64,000 nucleotides of DNA from Bradyrhizobium manausense (GTDB lineage Bacteria > Pseudomonadota > Alphaproteobacteria > Rhizobiales > Xanthobacteraceae), in contig NZ_JAFCLG010000001.1 in NCBI RefSeq assembly GCF_018129685.1, positions 496,001 to 560,000 on the forward strand, read 5' to 3'. The translations under genes were made by a program, and so were the position numbers. Shown here piece after piece: positions 17,818 through 29,437 of this stretch. The notes under the pieces are model-generated. The model made no database searches and was not told the origin of the DNA. It saw nothing but the letters and a program-made list of their open reading frames with translations. Numbering within the stretch: the first letter of the stretch is position 1; every line of letters starts with the position of its first letter.

Positions 17818-19182
17818 TCAGAGCAACGTGCCGCGGAGAATAACGGCAGCGACACCGAAATAGATGACGAGCCCCGTGACGTCGACCAGGGTTGCCACGA
17901 ACGGAGCGGACGCGCTTGCCGGATCGAAGCCCATCCGCTTGAGGATGAACGGCAGCATCGATCCTGACAGCGATCCAAAGGTCACGATCCCGACCAGTGC
18001 AGCGCCGACTGTCACGGCGACCAGGCCCCAATGCGGGCCGTAATCGAACAAGCCGAGAGTCTGCCAGAGCGTGATCCTGACGATGCCGATCACGCCGAGA
18101 ATGGCGCCGAGTGTCATGCCGGTGGGCAGCTCGCGAAGGGCAACGCGCCACCAGTCACGCAGCCGCACCTCATGAAGCGCGAGCGAGCGGATCAGCAGCG
18201 AGGTCGCCTGCGATCCGGAATTGCCGCCCGAGCTCATGATCAAGGGGATGAAGAGCGTCAGGACGATCGCCTTCTCGAGCTCGCTTTGGTAGCTCTGCAT
18301 CGCGGTGGCCGTCAGCATTTCCGACAGGAACAGCGCACACAGCCAGCCGCCGCGCTTCTTGATCATCTCGACAAAACTGATGCGCAGATACGGCTCATCG
18401 ATCGCTTCCATGCCGCCGAATTTCTGGGCGTCCTCGGTCGATTCCTGGACGATGGCGTCGATGACGTCGTCGACGGTGACGATGCCGAGGATGTGGCCGG
18501 GGCCGTCGACGACGGCGACCGCGAGCACGTCGTAACGGGAAATCAGCCGCGCCGCCTCCATGCGGTCGGCTTCCGGCGCGACCATCAATGGCCGCCGCGC
18601 CGGCGCGGCCGTCAAGACGTTGGCATGGGGATCGCCGGAGATCAGGCGGCGCAGCGGCACGGCCTGGATCAGCGTCTTCGTGACAGGATCGACGACGAAG
18701 ATCGAATAGACCGTCTCGCGGGTGCGCTCGACCATGCGAATGTGATGCAGCACCTGGGCAATGGTCCAGGTCGAGGGCACGCTGACGAACTCGGTCGTCA
18801 TGATGCTACCCGCACTGCGCTCGGGATAGGCCAGCAGCCCGGAGATGACGTTCCGCGTCTCCGGATTGAGCCCGTTCAGCAGCGTGGTGCGCAGCGGCTC
18901 GATCAATTCCTTGAAGATGTCGGCGGCGCGGTCGTCGGAGACGCCGGACAGCAGTGCGACCGCCGTTTCCGTCGGCAGTTCCGCGATGATTTCGCAGGTG
19001 TTGGCAAGCCCCGGCAGATCGAGCACCTCGATTGCCTTTTCGGCAGGCAAGGATCGCAGGATGGCTGCAGCCTTGTCCGGCTCGAGGGCATTCATGGCCT
19101 CGACGATGTCGGGAGCACGCTCCAGGGAGAGATCCCCGGTTCCGTTGCCGGGCCTTTCACCTGCTTCGGTCGCATTCTGCAT
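17818..19182 (-). CDS. mgtE: Magnesium transporter MgtE
   Basis: A 454-residue magnesium channel. The order is the MgtE N-domain (about 20-135), two CBS domains (about 145-270) that sense cytosolic magnesium, then five membrane helices (about 290-454). Family motifs are visible, including G-G-N-S-G-S-Q-A-T at the start of helix 2 and the final helix pair with F-D-P-A-x-A-S-A-P-F. It forms a homodimer in the inner membrane. The 200-nt leader between hflX and mgtE shows no magnesium riboswitch that I can recognise. Confidence 0.96.
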   Translation of the reverse strand: MQNATEAGERPGNGTGDLSLERAPDIVEAMNALEPDKAAAILRSLPAEKAIEVLDLPGLANTCEIIAELPTETAVALLSGVSDDRAADIFKELIEPLRTTLLNGLNPETRNVISGLLAYPERSAGSIMTTEFVSVPSTWTIAQVLHHIRMVERTRETVYSIFVVDPVTKTLIQAVPLRRLISGDPHANVLTAAPARRPLMVAPEADRMEAARLISRYDVLAVAVVDGPGHILGIVTVDDVIDAIVQESTEDAQKFGGMEAIDEPYLRISFVEMIKKRGGWLCALFLSEMLTATAMQSYQSELEKAIVLTLFIPLIMSSGGNSGSQATSLLIRSLALHEVRLRDWWRVALRELPTGMTLGAILGVIGIVRITLWQTLGLFDYGPHWGLVAVTVGAALVGIVTFGSLSGSMLPFILKRMGFDPASASAPFVATLVDVTGLVIYFGVAAVILRGTLL

Positions 19183-19381
19183 GATCGTCCCTCACCTCAA
19201 CGGTCCGAAAGGGCAATGGACCAAGGCGCCGTCGAATTCAAACAGAAAGTGCGGCAGGCTGTCACACCTGCTCGGCGTCATGCTGGTGTCATCTGAGGTG
19301 TTGGCGGGAGCCAGGTTGGTCGGCTCGCGATCGCAATCCACCGGCAGGTTGCCCGCGAAGCGGCGGCCAATTGAGCCTGCC

Positions 19382-20776
19382 TTACCCCTCCTGCGGCTCC
19401 GCATCGAAGCGATTCATCACGACATCGCGCTTGGTCTCGTCGACACGCACGGTCATGTCGAAACGCTCGCCATGCAGCTGCTTGTTCAGGATCTCGGCGT
19501 TGCGGTGCAGCCAGGAAATGCCGGCGCCGTCGGAGGCCGCGATCGAGAGATTGAGCGTCATGCGCTTGGTTGCCAGACGATTCTCGATCGCCGTCAGGAG
19601 TTCATCGATCCCCTCGCCTGACACGGCCGAGACCAGCATGGCCGGATGATCCTCCGGCCGGCGTGCGGCGATATTCAGAAGCTCCTCGCGCTGCTCTGCA
19701 TTGTAGCGGTCGATCTTGTTCCAGACCTCGATAATGCGGCCGCTATCATCAGGGTTGATACCCAGCTGGCGCAGCACGGCATCGACGTCGCTTTGTTGCG
19801 CCTCGGCGTCCTCATGCGAGATGTCGCGAACATGCAGGATCACGTCGGCTTCGAGCACCTCCTCCAGCGTGGCGCGGAAGGCGGCGACGAGCTGCGTCGG
19901 CAGATTGGAGATGAAGCCGACGGTGTCCGACAGCATCGCCTTGCCACCATGCGGCAGCGTCAGCGCGCGCAGGGTCGGATCGAGCGTTGCGAACAGCATG
20001 TCGGCAGCCTGCACGTCGGCGCGCGTCAGGCGATTGAACAGCGTCGACTTGCCCGCGTTGGTGTAGCCGACCAGCGCGACCACGCGATACGGCACGCGCC
20101 GGCGGCCGGCGCGATGGAGCCGCCGCGTCGCCTGCACCTTCTTCAGCTCGCCTTCGAGCTTGGTGATGCGCTCCTGGATCAGGCGGCGGTCGGCCTCGAT
20201 CTGCGTCTCGCCGGGGCCGCCCATGAAGCCGAAACCGCCGCGCTGGCGTTCGAGATGGGTCCATGACCGCACCAGGCGCGAGCGCTGGTAGTTGAGATGA
20301 GCAAGCTCGACCTGGAGCGAGCCTTCCTTGGTCTTGGCGCGGCGGCCGAAGATTTCCAGAATGAGCCCGGTGCGGTCGAGCACCTTGGCATGCAATTCCT
20401 TCTCGAGGTTGCGCTGCTGGATCGGCGCCAGCGCGCAATCCATCACCACGAGCTCGACGTCGAGGCTCTTTGCCAGAGCGGCGATCTCCTCGACCTTGCC
20501 CTTGCCGATATAGGTAGCGGGCCGGATCTGGCTGATTGGCGCGAGGATGGCATCCGCGATCACCAGATCAATCGCGCGCGCAAGGCCTGCGGCTTCATCG
20601 AGCCGGGCCCCGGCGTCACGCAAAATTTGACTGGAAGAGCCATGACTCTCCGATTGCGCCTCGGCACTTCCCGCGCGCGCACGCAAATAGGGGCCGATGA
20701 CAAGCACCCGCCCCGTCTGTTTAGCCCCTGCCGGCCGCGAACGGTCGGCATCCCCGTCGAAATTTCGGGGGTCCAA
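19382..20776 (-). CDS. hflX: Ribosome-associated GTPase HflX
   Basis: A 464-residue GTPase that binds the 50S subunit and splits stalled ribosomes. The N-terminal HflX domain carries the conserved G-G-x-G-F-M-G-G-P-G-E-T-Q linker (about 180-192). The G domain follows with G1 G-Y-T-N-A-G-K-S at 237-244, the D-T-V-G-F-I G3 segment and the N-K-I-D G4. The start appears to be a TTG at 20776, 12 nt after the hfq stop, so hfq and hflX are probably cotranscribed as in many proteobacteria. No ATG is found near the expected N-terminus. Confidence 0.95.
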   Translation of the reverse strand: MDPRNFDGDADRSRPAGAKQTGRVLVIGPYLRARAGSAEAQSESHGSSSQILRDAGARLDEAAGLARAIDLVIADAILAPISQIRPATYIGKGKVEEIAALAKSLDVELVVMDCALAPIQQRNLEKELHAKVLDRTGLILEIFGRRAKTKEGSLQVELAHLNYQRSRLVRSWTHLERQRGGFGFMGGPGETQIEADRRLIQERITKLEGELKKVQATRRLHRAGRRRVPYRVVALVGYTNAGKSTLFNRLTRADVQAADMLFATLDPTLRALTLPHGGKAMLSDTVGFISNLPTQLVAAFRATLEEVLEADVILHVRDISHEDAEAQQSDVDAVLRQLGINPDDSGRIIEVWNKIDRYNAEQREELLNIAARRPEDHPAMLVSAVSGEGIDELLTAIENRLATKRMTLNLSIAASDGAGISWLHRNAEILNKQLHGERFDMTVRVDETKRDVVMNRFDAEPQEG

Positions 20777-20787
20777 TCAGGTCACTC

Positions 20788-21036
20788 TCAAGCCGGCTGA
20801 TCCTCGCCGCCTTCGAACAGCTGGATCGGAGCGCCCGGCATGATGGTCGAGATCGCGTGCTTGTAAACGAGCTGCGAGTGACCGTCGCGCCGAAGCAGCA
20901 AACAGAAATTGTCGAACCAGGTTACGATGCCCTGGAGCTTCACTCCGTTGACCAGAAAGATCGTCAGTGGCGTTTTGGTTTTGCGAACGTGATTAAGGAA
21001 GGTGTCCTGCAGGTTTTGTGCGCGGTCTGCCGCCAT
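20788..21036 (-). CDS. hfq: RNA chaperone Hfq
   Basis: An 82-residue Sm-like protein that binds small RNAs and mRNAs as a hexamer. The Sm1 region (Q-D-T-F-L-N ... V-N-G-V-K-L-Q-G) and the Sm2 signature V-Y-K-H-A-I-S-T are complete. In alphaproteobacteria Hfq supports nif and nitrogen regulation. It sits between ntrX upstream (237-nt gap) and hflX downstream (11-nt gap) on one strand, the usual arrangement in rhizobia. Confidence 0.98.
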   Translation of the reverse strand: MAADRAQNLQDTFLNHVRKTKTPLTIFLVNGVKLQGIVTWFDNFCLLLRRDGHSQLVYKHAISTIMPGAPIQLFEGGEDQPA

Positions 21037-21273
21037 TGTTTTTTTCTCGCTTTGAGTTTCTTGTTATTGCGCCGGTCGTGGCCCTGTTCTGAGCATTTGG
21101 GCCTTCGTCCGGTCGCCGTCCCTCATGAGATCCCCCTCGGAGGAACAGCTGCTCGATTAGAGGACAGGTCGGGTTATTAGGCAAGCCGCTTGAGGCGGCA
21201 GACCCCGACGGTTTTCTCCGAAAAATTACGGAAACAGATGATTTTTCTTGGAAATCCCAGAGGACGTCGGGCG

Positions 21274-22644
21274 CTAGCCGACGCCGAGCGCCTTCAATTT
21301 GCGGTGTAGCGCCGACCGTTCCATGCCAACAAACTCGGCCGTTCGAGAAATATTTCCTGAGAAACGGCTGATCTGGGCAATCAAATAGTCGCGCTCGAAC
21401 ACTTCGCGGGCCTCCCGCAGCGGCAGGCCCATGATGTGCTCGCCATTGTTGCTGGTCGGCATCGCGGGCACCATCGAGCCCACGTCCTGCGGCAGCATAT
21501 CGGCGGTGATGATCACCTCCGGACCGCCGGCGGCGAGAATCATGACTCTCTCAACATTGTTGCGGAGCTGACGCACATTGCCGGGCCAGACATGCGATTG
21601 CAGCACCGCCATCGCGTCCTGGCCGATCTGCCGCTTGGGCAGGCCGCTGCCGGCCGAGATCTGTTCCATGAAATAGTCGATCAGTTCCGGGATGTCCTCG
21701 CGTCGCTCCGACAGCGCGGGCACGCGGATCGGCACCACCGAGAGGCGGTGATAGAGATCCTCACGGAAATGACCGGCGGCGATCTCCTCTTCGAGATTGC
21801 GTGCGGTCGACGAAATGATGCGGACGTCGACCTGCACCTTGGCGGTGCCGCCGACGCGCTGGAACGACTGCTCGACCAGCACGCGCAGGATCTTGTTTTG
21901 GGTCTCGCGCGGCATGTCCGCGATCTCGTCGATGAACAGCGTGCCGCCATGGGCCTCCTCGAGCGCACCGGGTTTGCGCGGGTGCTCGCCGTTGGACTGC
22001 TCGACGCCGAACAGCTCGTGCTCCATCCGTTCGGGCGTGATCGCGGCCGCGTTGATGACGACGAACGGACCGTCGGCGCGGCCCGAGGCCATATGCAGCG
22101 TGCGCGCGGTCAGCTCCTTGCCGGCGCCGGCGGGGCCGACGATCAGGATGCGGCTGTTGGCTTTGGCCGCGCGCTCGATGGTCTGGCGCAGCTGGTTCAT
22201 GCTCGGCGAGCGGCCGACAAGCGAGCTTGCGCTCGGCGCAAGCTGCTTCAGCTCCTTGACCTCGCGCTTGAGACGCGAGTTCTCCAGCGCTCGGTTGGCG
22301 ACCAGGATGAGCCGGTCCGCCTTGAACGGCTTCTCGATGAAATCGTAGGCGCCGCGCTTGATCGCGGCGACCGCGGTTTCGATGTTGCCGTGACCGGAGA
22401 TCATCACGACCGGCAGGTCGGCATTGTCCCTCTTGACCTGCTCCAGCAGCTGCAGGCCGTCGAGCTTGGAGCCCTGCAGCCAGATGTCGAGGAACACCAG
22501 ATGCGGCCGTCGGTTGGCGATTTCGGCGAGTGCAGAATCGCTGTCGCGTGCGGTCCTTGTGACGAAACCCTCGTCTTCGAGAATGCCCGCGACGAGATCC
22601 CGAATATCGGCCTCATCATCGACAATCAGAATTTCACTTGCCAT
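21274..22644 (-). CDS. ntrX: Nitrogen-assimilation response regulator NtrX
   Basis: A 456-residue response regulator. The receiver domain (about 1-120) has the phospho-acceptor D53. The AAA+ domain has the Walker A-like G-P-A-G-A-G-K-E (170-177), and a Fis-type HTH ends the protein (S-G-N-I-S-R-T-A-E-F-V-G-M-E-R-S). The sigma-54-contact loop G-A-F-T-G-A is absent: the site reads F-G-V-E-Q-S-N-G. This is typical of alphaproteobacterial NtrX, which is thought to act partly without sigma-54. It is paired with NtrY 17 nt upstream. Confidence 0.96.
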   Translation of the reverse strand: MASEILIVDDEADIRDLVAGILEDEGFVTRTARDSDSALAEIANRRPHLVFLDIWLQGSKLDGLQLLEQVKRDNADLPVVMISGHGNIETAVAAIKRGAYDFIEKPFKADRLILVANRALENSRLKREVKELKQLAPSASSLVGRSPSMNQLRQTIERAAKANSRILIVGPAGAGKELTARTLHMASGRADGPFVVINAAAITPERMEHELFGVEQSNGEHPRKPGALEEAHGGTLFIDEIADMPRETQNKILRVLVEQSFQRVGGTAKVQVDVRIISSTARNLEEEIAAGHFREDLYHRLSVVPIRVPALSERREDIPELIDYFMEQISAGSGLPKRQIGQDAMAVLQSHVWPGNVRQLRNNVERVMILAAGGPEVIITADMLPQDVGSMVPAMPTSNNGEHIMGLPLREAREVFERDYLIAQISRFSGNISRTAEFVGMERSALHRKLKALGVG

Positions 22645-22661
22645 GGGTCGCGCCTGTCTTG

Positions 22662-25007
22662 TCAGATGCCTGTTGCGGCTTCGATTTTCGTTGAATCATT
22701 GGTCTTTTCAGCCGGCTCTTTGGTTTCGACCGCCGGGTCTTTTGTTTCTGGCGCCGGGTCGGCTCCATCGGCCTTCTTGGCCTCGCCGGAGATCGCAAAG
22801 CGCATCCGCATCCACGCGCCGCGCTGGCCTTCGCGGAAATCCGAGGCGTCCTTCAGCTCGATGCGGCCGCCATGGTCTTCGAGCACGCGGCCGACGATGG
22901 CAAGTCCAAGGCCCGTGCCCTTGGCGCGGGTCGTCACATAGGGCTCGAGCAGCCGCGAGCGCGCGACCTTGGGCAGACCGATGCCGTTGTCGATGACGTC
23001 GATCAGCACGTCCTCACCCTCGCGCGACACCACCACGTCGATACGCCCCCTGCCCCCGTCTTTGCCGAGTTCTTCCGGCGGGACCTGCTCGATCGCCTCG
23101 GTCGCGTTCTTGACGATGTTGGTGACCGCCTGCGAGATCAGCCGGCGGTCGAACTGGGCGCGCAGAGGGTCCTCTTTGAACTCGGCCTCGATATCGAGCT
23201 CGGGATGCGCGACCTTCATCAGGAATACCGCCTGCCGCACGGTGTCGGCCACGTCTTCGCCTTCCATCACGGGCTTGGGCATCCGCGCAAAGCGCGAGAA
23301 CTCGTCGACCATGCGCCTGATGTCGTCGACCTGGCGCACGATGGTGTCGGTGCACTGCTCGAAGATCTGCTTGTCCTTGGCCTCGGTGATGTCCTTGCCG
23401 AATTTGCGGCGGATGCGTTCGGCCGAAAGCTGGATCGGCGTCAGCGGGTTCTTGATCTCGTGCGCGATACGGCGCGCGACGTCGCCCCAGGCCGAGGTGC
23501 GCTGCGCCGAGACGAGCTCGGTGATGTCGTCGAGCGTGATGATGTAGCTGTCGTGCGGCTGGTTCTTCTCGGCGCTGACCCGAACCGAGAGGTTGCGCTC
23601 AGTGCCCTCGCGCGTGATCGTGATCTGGCCCTGCACCAGCCGCTGGGCCCCTTCCCGCGACGCCTTCATCATCTCGTCGAGCTCGGGCAGCACGTCGGAA
23701 AGCGGATGGCCGAGCGTCTCGGCCTCGGAATGCCCGATCAGCTTCTCGGCGGAGCGGTTCAGGATGCCAACGCTGCCCGAGGCGTCGACGCCGATGATGC
23801 CGGCGCTCGCCGAGGACAGCACGGCCTCGATGAAGCGGCGGCGGCTGTCGATGAGGTCGCTGGCGTTGACGAGCTCGTCGCGCTGGCTCCGCAGCTCCTG
23901 CGTCATCTTGTTGAAGGTCTCGCCCAGCTGGGCGAGATCGCCCTCCGATTGATGCACGGGGACCTTCACATGGAGGTCGCCGGTCGAGACGGTCTGGGCC
24001 GCGTTCATCAGCCGCCGGATCGGCGCCACCAGCGAATTGGCGAAGTTGAGGCCGATCAGTACGGAAGCCATCAGAATCGTGAGCGCAATCACCGCGAACA
24101 TCAACGCAAATGCGACCTGGATGCCGAGCCGGCGCGACTCGATCTGGGCGTATTCGGCGACGCTGATCTCGGTCTGGTTGACCTGATTGACGACGTTCGG
24201 GTCGAGCGGGCGGGCGACATACAGGAACGTATCGCTGAAGGCGCGCAGGCGGATCACGGCAGCGACGGAGCTTGCGTCCGGAAGGATCGCGATCTCAGGC
24301 TCGGACTCCTTGACATTGCTGAGGAACTCCGGCGCGGGCGGCGAATAGGTCAGCCGCATGCCGGTGTCGGCGGACTCCAGGATATTGGTGCTCTTGTCGA
24401 TGATCATCGCGCCCGGCAGGTTGCGGGAGGCGGCGCTGGCCGTCAGCATTTCGCGAAACGATCGCCGATCCTGATCATAGAGCGGCCGTGCATGGGCAAT
24501 GTCGTTGGCCATGCCAAGAATGTCGCCCTGGATCAGCTGCGCATGGTCGTTCATGTAGGCCCGCGCGATCGTCAGCGAGTTCTGGATCACTTCCTTGGTC
24601 GGACCCGAGAACAGCCGGTCGAGACCGCGCTCGATCGTGACGTTGGCGACGACGGCGACCAGCACCGCCGGCAGCACGGCCACGATCGAGAACAGGCTGA
24701 CGATCTGGACGTGGAGCCGCGCCGCGGCCCGGCCCCGACGCCTGGCCAGGATCAGCTGCCAGAGCTCGCGGACGATGATGCCGACAAGCAGCAGGATCGT
24801 GCCGGCGTTGATCAGGTAGAACGAGCGTACCACTTCCGGCGTCGGCTCGATCTTGGTGAGGCCCGTCAGGACCAGGAAGGTGAGGAACGCGGAGAGCAGT
24901 GCCAGCGCCACCGCAAACGGAGCCAGCCAGCGTCGCGCCGACCAGCGCCGGGGCTCTTCAGCTGGGGCCGTGTCAAAGGATGCGGCCGAGGTCTCTGCGC
25001 TGGTCAT
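22662..25007 (-). CDS. ntrY: Nitrogen-regulation sensor histidine kinase NtrY
   Basis: A 781-residue membrane kinase. Helices lie at about 30-50, 65-85 and 100-122, with another at about 298-322 after a periplasmic sensor region. A HAMP domain (322-374), PAS domain (about 385-495), HisKA with phospho-acceptor H516 ([10 protein letters not shown]) and an HATPase domain (N, G1 D-N-G-I-G-L, G2 G-T-G-L-G-L) follow. A Pro/Glu/Lys/Thr-rich tail ends the protein. The ATG at 25007 is chosen over an upstream start at 25217 whose extra sequence is unlike the family. It phosphorylates NtrX and senses extracellular nitrogen or redox state. Confidence 0.96.
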   Translation of the reverse strand: MTSAETSAASFDTAPAEEPRRWSARRWLAPFAVALALLSAFLTFLVLTGLTKIEPTPEVVRSFYLINAGTILLLVGIIVRELWQLILARRRGRAAARLHVQIVSLFSIVAVLPAVLVAVVANVTIERGLDRLFSGPTKEVIQNSLTIARAYMNDHAQLIQGDILGMANDIAHARPLYDQDRRSFREMLTASAASRNLPGAMIIDKSTNILESADTGMRLTYSPPAPEFLSNVKESEPEIAILPDASSVAAVIRLRAFSDTFLYVARPLDPNVVNQVNQTEISVAEYAQIESRRLGIQVAFALMFAVIALTILMASVLIGLNFANSLVAPIRRLMNAAQTVSTGDLHVKVPVHQSEGDLAQLGETFNKMTQELRSQRDELVNASDLIDSRRRFIEAVLSSASAGIIGVDASGSVGILNRSAEKLIGHSEAETLGHPLSDVLPELDEMMKASREGAQRLVQGQITITREGTERNLSVRVSAEKNQPHDSYIITLDDITELVSAQRTSAWGDVARRIAHEIKNPLTPIQLSAERIRRKFGKDITEAKDKQIFEQCTDTIVRQVDDIRRMVDEFSRFARMPKPVMEGEDVADTVRQAVFLMKVAHPELDIEAEFKEDPLRAQFDRRLISQAVTNIVKNATEAIEQVPPEELGKDGGRGRIDVVVSREGEDVLIDVIDNGIGLPKVARSRLLEPYVTTRAKGTGLGLAIVGRVLEDHGGRIELKDASDFREGQRGAWMRMRFAISGEAKKADGADPAPETKDPAVETKEPAEKTNDSTKIEAATGI

Positions 25008-25531
25008 TCCGGCAATGGGTGCTGAAAACGGGGTCCGCTCGGGGGCGGATACTGATGTATTCGTACCACATTGTTGCCAAATTGCGACAATTCCGCGGCG
25101 CATTCGCCGCGACGGGCGGACGCATCCACAGCGGATCGCACCGGCCTTGCCGACCCCCGGCGGAACAGAACCTGGCCATTCCGGCTTGACCCGGCATGGA
25201 CAGGTTCTTTCTCGCAATCATGGTTTCGGCGATGCTGTTGCTGATCGCGGCCTCCGACCTCCTGGTCAATGGCCCGAGCAGGCAGGAGCAGACGGCCGAA
25301 ATGGCCAATCTTCAGCCTGTCGTGGCGCGCCTGATCAGATAGGTGTGGCGCTGCGACCCGCGGCGCAGGGCTCACGCTCCAACGGAACATTTCGGCGGTA
25401 TCGCGACATCTGCTCTCCGCGCTCCGCGCCTGCCACGAACGGCCAGCGCGGTCCGGACAGGCTCAGCTCCGCTGTGGTAGGGGGTAGCTGGGCCACCGCC
25501 GCCCAAAAGCGTTGAGCGTTTGTCGCGAGAA
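25008..25531. other. 524-nt gap between ntrC and ntrY
   Basis: The gap separates the ntrBC and ntrYX pairs and is likely to contain an ntrY promoter. Apart from the short plus-strand ORF at 25196-25342 I see no gene, RNA or obvious NtrC site. Confidence 0.5.
25196..25342 (+). CDS. Putative 48-residue membrane peptide
   Basis: A 48-codon ORF opposite to ntr transcription. It starts M-D-R-F-F-L-A-I-M-V and forms a signal-anchor-like hydrophobic segment (about 4-24) with a polar C-terminus containing R-Q-E-Q-T. Its stop is a TAG at 25340-25342. It is too short for a standard ORF filter, and I do not recognise a family. The coherent hydrophobic start favours a real small protein, but a chance ORF cannot be excluded. 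Confidence 0.45.
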   Translation: MDRFFLAIMVSAMLLLIAASDLLVNGPSRQEQTAEMANLQPVVARLIR

Positions 25532-26974
<1,443 letters not shown>

Positions 26975-26983
26975 TGTTGATCC

Positions 26984-28159
26984 TCATTTTGCCCCCTGTG
27001 ATGCAGACGACGACTTCCCGGCAGAGCCGTCGCGACTGCTGTGATCGGCGTGTTTGGCCGATGTCGAGTACATCGGCATCAGCACGCGGAAGGTGGTCTT
27101 CCGCGGCTGAGACTCGCATTCGATGATGCCCCCGTGATCGCCGATGATCTTGGCAACCAGAGCAAGACCGAGACCAGATCCGGTCTGCTTGGTGGTCACG
27201 AAAGGGTCGAACAAATTGGGCAGAAGATCGTCCGGCACGCCTGGTCCATTGTCCCTCACGCAGAATTCGAGCGGCAGGGATACCCGGGTTTTTTGACCGG
27301 GGACTGACAGGCGCACGCCCGGGCGGAACGCGGTGGTGAGCTGGATCTCCGCGTCGGGCACGTCGATCAGGGCTTCGGCGGCGTTCTTCACCAGATTGAG
27401 GAACACCTGGATCAGCTGGTCCTGGTTCGCCAGCACCGGCGGCAGCGATGGGTCGTAATCTTCGATGAAGCGGATGTTGCGGGCAAAGCCGGACTGCGCC
27501 AGCCGCTTCACGTGATCGAGCACCGAATGGATGTTGACGGGACCGCGCACCACGGGCCGCTCGTCACCGAACACCTCCATGCGGTCGACCAGCGTCACGA
27601 TGCGGTCGGCCTCGTCGCAGATCAACCGCGTCAGCATGCGGTCCTCGGTCGAGGCCTGCTGTTCGAGCAATTGCGCCGCGCCGCGGATGCCGGAGAGCGG
27701 ATTCTTGATCTCGTGGGCGAGCATCGCTGCCAGCGCTATCACCGAGCGCGCAGCGCTGCGGTGGGTGAGCTGGCGATCCATCTTGTCGGCGATGGAGCGC
27801 TCCTGCAGCATCACCACGATGTGGCCGGGCCGCTCGGTGAGCGGGGCGACATGGAGATCGACCTGGCGGTCGCCGCCCATGCGCGGCGTACCGAGATCGA
27901 CCTTGTATTCGTTGACCGGCGAGTTCGACGAACGCACCTGGTCGATCAGCGCCAGCAGGGGGCTGCCGAACGGCACAAGTTCTTTCAGCGACTGCCGCTT
28001 CAAAAACTGCGTCGAGATATCGAAGAACGCTTCGGTTGCGATGTTGGCAGCGACAATCTTGCCGTCCGGCCCGATCATGAGAACAGGATTGGGCAAGGCA
28101 TCGAGAATCGCGTCGCTTTCGGACAGAAGCGGCCGGCGATGGTCAGCGGCTGAGCTCAT
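26984..28159 (-). CDS. ntrB: Nitrogen-regulation sensor kinase NtrB
   Basis: A 391-residue cytoplasmic kinase/phosphatase with an N-terminal PAS domain (about 15-120), H149 as phospho-acceptor (L-A-H-E-I-K-N-P-L) and an HATPase domain with N-L-V-K-N-A-A-E-A and D-N-G-P-G-V. It is controlled by PII and phosphorylates NtrC. The ATG at 28159 overlaps the dusB stop (ATGA), which supports this start over the in-frame ATG 15 nt upstream. The C-terminal tail is Ser/Lys-rich. Confidence 0.97.
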   Translation of the reverse strand: MSSAADHRRPLLSESDAILDALPNPVLMIGPDGKIVAANIATEAFFDISTQFLKRQSLKELVPFGSPLLALIDQVRSSNSPVNEYKVDLGTPRMGGDRQVDLHVAPLTERPGHIVVMLQERSIADKMDRQLTHRSAARSVIALAAMLAHEIKNPLSGIRGAAQLLEQQASTEDRMLTRLICDEADRIVTLVDRMEVFGDERPVVRGPVNIHSVLDHVKRLAQSGFARNIRFIEDYDPSLPPVLANQDQLIQVFLNLVKNAAEALIDVPDAEIQLTTAFRPGVRLSVPGQKTRVSLPLEFCVRDNGPGVPDDLLPNLFDPFVTTKQTGSGLGLALVAKIIGDHGGIIECESQPRKTTFRVLMPMYSTSAKHADHSSRDGSAGKSSSASQGAK

Positions 28160-29220
28160 GCAGCAGCGCTCCATGCAAAATCGTCGAAGGCATCTTGCAG
28201 CGACTGGTGAACGAGACGCGGATCCTCGGACGTGAGAATCTTCCGGCGCCAGGCCTTCAGCGTTTCAACCGGCGCGCCGCTCGAATCGGCCGCAACATCG
28301 AGCGCCCAGCCGAGATGCTTGCGCGCATGCCTGAGGCCGACCCGCAGGCCGTAGAGCGCGCAGACGCCTTCATAAAGTGTGCGGACATAGTGGAGCTGCG
28401 TTGCGAGCGAGGGCGTGGCTTCCGCAGCCCCGCCATTCAGGCGGCGGCCGATCTCGCCAGGCAGCCAGGGCTGACCGTTGGCGCCGCGGCCGATCATCAC
28501 GGCATCGGCGCCGGAGGCCTCGAGCGCCGCGAGCGCCCGCTCATAGGACGTAATGTCGCCGTTGACGACGAGCGGAATCGAGATCGCCTCGCGCACGGCG
28601 CGGATCGCATCCCAATCGGCCTCACCCTTGTAGAACTGGCAGCGCGTGCGGCCATGCACCGTGACGAGCTTGATGCCGGCGGCTTCCGCACGCCGTGCCA
28701 ATTCCGGCGCGTTGCGGCTGCGGTCGTCCCAGCCGAGCCGCATCTTCAGCGTCACCGGCACCCTCACGGCGGCAATCGTCGCTTCGACCAGGCTGACGGC
28801 GTGATCGAGGTCGCGCATCAGGGCCGAGCCCGACTGGCCGCCGGTGACGTGACGCGCCGGGCAACCCATGTTGATGTCGATGATGTCGGCGCCCTCGGCT
28901 TCGGCGATCCGGGCGCCTTGCGCCATCCAATGCGCCTCGCAGCCGGCGAGCTGGACCGCATGCGGGCCGACACCGGTTGCTTCGCAGCGCAACCGAGACA
29001 TGCGGTGGCCGTTGGCGAGCTCATCGCTGGCGGTCATCTCGGAGACGACCAGACCTGCCCCGAGCTCTGCGGCGAGACGGCGAACAGGCGAGTCCGTCAC
29101 TCCCGACATCGGCGCCAGGAAGACCGGATTAGCGATTTCAATATCGCCTATTTTCAGAGGCTTAGAGCCTGATCCTGCCGGGCCGGTCACAGTGGTCTCG
29201 TTGAGTGGGCAGGGCCTCAT
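28156..29220 (-). CDS. dusB: tRNA-dihydrouridine synthase DusB
   Basis: A 354-residue FMN enzyme that reduces uridines in tRNA. The barrel start [10 protein letters not shown] and the catalytic Cys in I-N-M-G-C-P-A-R are clear, with V-H-G-R-T-R and G-D-I phosphate-binding segments following. It is the first gene of the dusB-ntrB-ntrC operon, the classic alphaproteobacterial nifR3 arrangement. The ATG at 29220 is preferred to one at 29271 that adds a basic segment without similarity. It is divergent from ispDF. Confidence 0.95.
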   Translation of the reverse strand: MRPCPLNETTVTGPAGSGSKPLKIGDIEIANPVFLAPMSGVTDSPVRRLAAELGAGLVVSEMTASDELANGHRMSRLRCEATGVGPHAVQLAGCEAHWMAQGARIAEAEGADIIDINMGCPARHVTGGQSGSALMRDLDHAVSLVEATIAAVRVPVTLKMRLGWDDRSRNAPELARRAEAAGIKLVTVHGRTRCQFYKGEADWDAIRAVREAISIPLVVNGDITSYERALAALEASGADAVMIGRGANGQPWLPGEIGRRLNGGAAEATPSLATQLHYVRTLYEGVCALYGLRVGLRHARKHLGWALDVAADSSGAPVETLKAWRRKILTSEDPRLVHQSLQDAFDDFAWSAAA

Positions 29221-29437
29221 CGCCCTGCCACGACCTATCTTGCGCACAATTCTTGTGCAGTCAAGCGTCATGCCTACAGTTTAGACAGTTCTGCAGAATC
29301 TTTCAAGTGCAGTGCAGCAAAATGCTGAATCCCACAATCCCGGGAAACCCCCTTTTTTTGCGGGCCTGCCGTGCTAGAGGCATGCCGGCAATCACCCACT
29401 CCCGACTCTTCCCTTAACACTTGAATATTTGAGTCCT

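Noticed and set aside
19192..19404. Short minus-strand ORF just upstream of mgtE
   Set aside because: It overlaps the end of hflX, has no SD or family features and could only be a leader peptide by speculation. No magnesium riboswitch fold was recognised either.
22872..25025. Open frame of 717 codons antisense to ntrY
   Set aside because: ntrY is unambiguous on the other strand, and the antisense product is low-complexity.
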